Source: Syntrophobacterales bacterium | GTDB lineage: Bacteria; Desulfobacterota; Syntrophorhabdia; Syntrophorhabdales; WCHB1-27 | DNA length: 7,328 bases | Direction: 5' to 3' | Assembly: GCA_017881765.1 (NCBI GenBank) | Contig: JADGQN010000240.1 | Coordinates: 1-7,328 of the forward strand | Part shown: positions 5,737 through 7,328 of the stretch, piece by piece | How the letters are laid out: every line of letters begins with the position of its first letter | Position numbering within the stretch: the first letter of the stretch is position 1 | Position numbers and translations under genes: made by a program | Notes under the pieces: generated by a model | The model's input: the letters and a program-made list of their open reading frames with translations, nothing else | The model's database searches: none | What the model was told of the DNA's origin: nothing

Positions 5737-5984
5737 ATCCGAACAGGTGGGTTAAAGCACATACGGTCGAGAGTATCTTTGAGTCGGATGTACTCAAGGA
5801 CGCTCTCGACAGGGAAGGCATCGAGTTCATGATAAGAGAACATAAAGATACGGCGTACGACGGCATTTTTATTCTCCAAAAAGGGTATGCCACGTTTTTC
5901 GTACGAGAGAAGGATGAGGCCGCTGCGCAAGCGGTCGTACGTCAGGTCAAGAATCTCCCCTATGTGGTTTTTTCGAAGGATTGA
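5733..5984 (+). CDS. Small DUF2007-like protein (putative signal-transducing domain)
   Basis: This protein has 83 residues and no signal peptide or membrane segment. The pattern fits the DUF2007 fold: a first strand (WVKAHTV), a helix with an acidic pair (ESIFESDVLKDALDREGIEFMI), a middle strand around DGIFIL, then GYATFFVREKDEAAAQAVVRQV, ending with a helix. DUF2007 proteins are called 'putative signal transducing' because the fold resembles ferredoxin-like or PII-like regulators, but no reaction or partner is established. Its ATG overlaps the lipoprotein stop (ATGA). The ribosome site is weak (AGGA at 5728-5731, too close), so translation probably depends on coupling. The 3' end overlaps yqeC by 23 bases. 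Confidence 0.7.
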   Translation: MNPNRWVKAHTVESIFESDVLKDALDREGIEFMIREHKDTAYDGIFILQKGYATFFVREKDEAAAQAVVRQVKNLPYVVFSKD

Positions 5985-6699
5985 TCCCGAGCAGATCCGA
6001 TTTGAACTCACGCTGCAGGCCCACTATCTGAGCTTTGTCGGCGCAGGCGGCAAGACAACACTCATCGATTACCTGGCTGGCGAAGCCATCCGCCGGGGAA
6101 AACGGGTAGCAATCACAACCACGACGAAGATTTGGGCGAGAGTTCCCTATGTGCTGTGGGCCGACCTCGGCAAAGGGCAGGCGCGACCGGACCTCGTCCG
6201 CGTGGGCAAGGCCGTTGTGGATGGAAAACTGACCGCACTTGCGGCAGCGGAGGTTGCGGAGCTGGGCTCAATGTATGACCTTGTCCTAATCGAAGCAGAC
6301 GGCTCGAAAGGCAAGCCTCTTAAATATCCCGCGGAGTACGAGCCTGTAATCCCGTCTTTCTCGGATCATGTGATCGTTGTTGCGGGGCTCGATGCCTTGT
6401 CAGGACGGGTGGACGAGCAGATATTCAGATGGGAGCTGTTTGGGAAGGCAACGGGCCTCGCGGGCAATGCACGCGTCACGCCTTCTCTTTTCTTGCGCTT
6501 CTTTGAGGATGATACCTTGATGAAAGGCGTGGACCGCCAAAAATGCGTGATCGTATTGAATAAGTATGATGCGTGTACGGAAAGAAATGCTGTCACCGAT
6601 CTCGCAAAAGAGGTGCTGGAAAAGTCCGGGGCCCCGCGGGCAATCGTCAGTAGCGTGCCCTTTGAGACATTCTATGGCATCGAGCAGGTGGAGGCTTGA
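5962..6699 (+). CDS. yqeC: YqeC-type P-loop protein (selenium-dependent molybdenum hydroxylase accessory protein)
   Basis: This 245-residue cytoplasmic protein has a Walker A motif GAGGKTT (27-33), ITTTTK (51-56), LIEADGSKGKPLK (109-121), VVAGLDALSG (139-148) and NKYD (200-203), a guanine-recognition-like motif. These in this order are typical of YqeC, a putative nucleotide-binding factor linked by gene context to selenium-dependent molybdenum hydroxylases (xanthine dehydrogenase-like enzymes); its exact step is not established. ATG 5962 is preferred: an upstream ATG (5887) adds residues antiparallel to no known homology and lies deep in the preceding gene. No clear Shine-Dalgarno precedes 5962, so the 23-base overlap suggests coupling. 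None of its usual partners (hydroxylase subunits, YqeB, SelD) is in the window. Downstream lie a weak hairpin and a GC-rich palindrome. Confidence 0.85.
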   Translation: MWFFRRIDPEQIRFELTLQAHYLSFVGAGGKTTLIDYLAGEAIRRGKRVAITTTTKIWARVPYVLWADLGKGQARPDLVRVGKAVVDGKLTALAAAEVAELGSMYDLVLIEADGSKGKPLKYPAEYEPVIPSFSDHVIVVAGLDALSGRVDEQIFRWELFGKATGLAGNARVTPSLFLRFFEDDTLMKGVDRQKCVIVLNKYDACTERNAVTDLAKEVLEKSGAPRAIVSSVPFETFYGIEQVEA

Positions 6700-6729
6700 C
6701 CAGAACAGAGATAATCTCACGCCCACTCT

Positions 6730-6743
6730 GCCGCTAAGGCGGC
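6730..6743 (+). terminator. Weak hairpin after yqeC, possible terminator
   Basis: GCCGC (6730-6734), loop TAAG and GCGGC (6739-6743) form a five-pair GC stem 31 bases after the yqeC stop. The following sequence (GAGGTTATATCTTT) has scattered Ts but no uninterrupted run, so this is at best a weak intrinsic terminator. Confidence 0.2.
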
Positions 6744-6791
6744 GAGGTTATATCTTTGCGTTAATACAACGTAATAAATAACGTGACATCA

Positions 6792-6836
6792 CCCCCACCC
6801 CTCCCTCCCCCCTTGAGGGGGAGGGAGGGGTGGGGG
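6792..6836. repeat. GC-rich perfect 20-bp hairpin with G-quadruplex potential on both strands
   Basis: Bases 6792-6811 (C runs of 5, 4, 3 and 5 parted by single A/T) are fully complementary to 6817-6836, with a five-base loop CTTGA. The right arm has G runs of 5, 3, 4 and 6 parted by single bases, which meets the usual four-tract G-quadruplex pattern with one-base loops; the left arm gives the same on the minus strand. No T-tract follows on either side, so it is not a canonical terminator. It lies between yqeC and the tRNA promoter and looks like a dispersed intergenic repeat. Confidence 0.7.
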
Positions 6837-6868
6837 GTTAAGTAAGTTAACGCGTTTCTATTAGGTTG

Positions 6869-6897
6869 TTGACAGCGTTCGGTTTTCCTATTATAAA
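6869..6897 (+). promoter_or_regulatory. Sigma-70 promoter of tRNA-Leu
   Basis: TTGACA (6869-6874) and TATAAA (6892-6897) are separated by the optimal 17 bases. Transcription would start near 6904, just before the mature tRNA 5' end at 6906, leaving almost no 5' leader. Confidence 0.75.
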
Positions 6898-6905
6898 TGA
6901 GGTGT

Positions 6906-6990
6906 GCCTGGGTGGCGGAATAGGTAGACGCAAGGGACTTAAAATCCCTCGGTGCTTGTCACTGTACGAGTTCGATTCTCGTCCCGGGCA
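6906..6990 (+). tRNA. tRNA-Leu (anticodon UAA)
   Basis: This 85-base class II tRNA has an acceptor stem GCCTGGG (6906-6912) pairing with CCCGGGC (6983-6989, one G-U) and discriminator A6990, as expected for leucine. The D arm is GCG...CGC (6915-6917, 6929-6931) with GG in the loop. The anticodon stem AGGGA/TCCCT encloses CTTAAAA, giving anticodon TAA (6940-6942), which reads UUA and UUG codons. A long variable arm (about 6950-6964) and a T arm ACGAG-TTCGATT-CTCGT (6966-6982) complete it. The CCA end is not encoded and must be added enzymatically. Confidence 0.96.
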
Positions 6991-7311
6991 TATTGATTTC
7001 GATCACTTAGTCTTCGCATCCGGTTCCCTTCACACATAGCACTGACGAGCCTTCTCGATTGCCCTGTTTGCAAAACCTTTCCTATGGCCGGCACCCTTCA
7101 ATTGTCGACATCAGGGAGTGGACGAGCCGAGTTTTTCTTCTGATTGACAAGGTTCTCCAGCGGCTCTCCCTCATTTTTATGGAACGCAACCAAAGTAAGT
7201 CTTATTATTTTATTGACGATCCATGGTAAAATCTCACGGCAAGAGGTATGCTGTGATTTGTTCACGGGCGTGTTTTGTCGGGCCGCTCAAACTGTAAAGA
7301 AAGGAGAGAAA
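6991..7311. other. Intergenic stretch with no gene seen
   Basis: About 320 bases between the tRNA and the next gene. Only very short frames occur (the best, from ATG 7084, has about 19 codons and no ribosome site). The AT-rich part at 7198-7236 (TTATTATTTTATTGACG ... GGTAAAATC) probably holds the promoter of the gene at 7312; TAAAAT is a plausible -10 box, but I cannot pair it confidently with a -35 box. No terminator with a T-tract directly follows the tRNA. Confidence 0.4.
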
Positions 7312-7328
7312 ATGTTTAACGAACTTGC
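7312..7328 (+). CDS. Start of a gene running off the right edge (partial)
   Basis: ATG 7312 is preceded by AAGGAG (7301-7306) with five bases between, a strong ribosome site. The frame reads MFNEL and then a GCN codon (Ala) before the window ends. Six residues cannot identify the product. An M-F-x-x-L start is common in signal recognition particle protein Ffh, but also elsewhere, so I make no call. Confidence 0.6.

Noticed and set aside
6792..6836. Strong intrinsic terminator
   Set aside because: The stem is perfect, but neither strand has a T-tract after it, so the canonical terminator model does not fit.

Overview
The window looks like a piece of chromosome from a Gram-negative, probably anaerobic bacterium. 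A member of the Desulfobacterota (former Deltaproteobacteria) would fit. The support is indirect: a lipoprotein with a lipobox, a YqeC-type accessory protein of selenium/molybdenum hydroxylases, a FolE2-type GTP cyclohydrolase, a bacterioferritin-like protein, and several short palindromic elements between genes. No marker gene fixes the taxon.

Left part (1-1503). The end of a membrane protein, perhaps an anion transporter, is followed by about 400 bases without a convincing gene but with long complementary segments. Next comes a 136-base palindrome with perfect 20-bp ends. It finishes exactly at the stop codon of a minus-strand ferritin-like gene. Upstream of that gene lie a 19-bp operator-like palindrome and two inverted arrays of a degenerate 7-base repeat.

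Middle (1504-5984). A complete Cu(+)-exporting P1B ATPase with two HMA domains is read on the minus strand. Its last residues are encoded by one of the 7-base repeat arrays. Divergent from it, with about 100 bases between the starts, runs a tight plus-strand cluster: a QueD/PTPS-family enzyme, FolE2 (GTP cyclohydrolase IB), an uncharacterised lipoprotein and a small DUF2007-like protein. FolE2 makes dihydroneopterin triphosphate, which is the substrate of the QueD-family enzyme. The pair can therefore feed queuosine synthesis and, because the active site reads CExxHGH, possibly folate as well. Both divergent promoters sit so close to the start codons that the mRNAs would have almost no leader.

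Right part (5962-7328). The cluster continues, with overlapping reading frames, into a YqeC-type P-loop protein. After it come a very GC-rich hairpin that can also form G-quadruplexes, a well-formed tRNA-Leu(UAA) with its own promoter, about 320 bases where I see no gene, and the first few codons of a new gene with a good ribosome binding site.

No clearly new multi-gene system is visible. The best leads are the structured non-coding stretch at 140-540, the palindromic and heptad elements that touch gene ends, the possible dual-function PTPS next to FolE2, and the uncharacterised lipoprotein/DUF2007 pair placed between pterin synthesis and yqeC.
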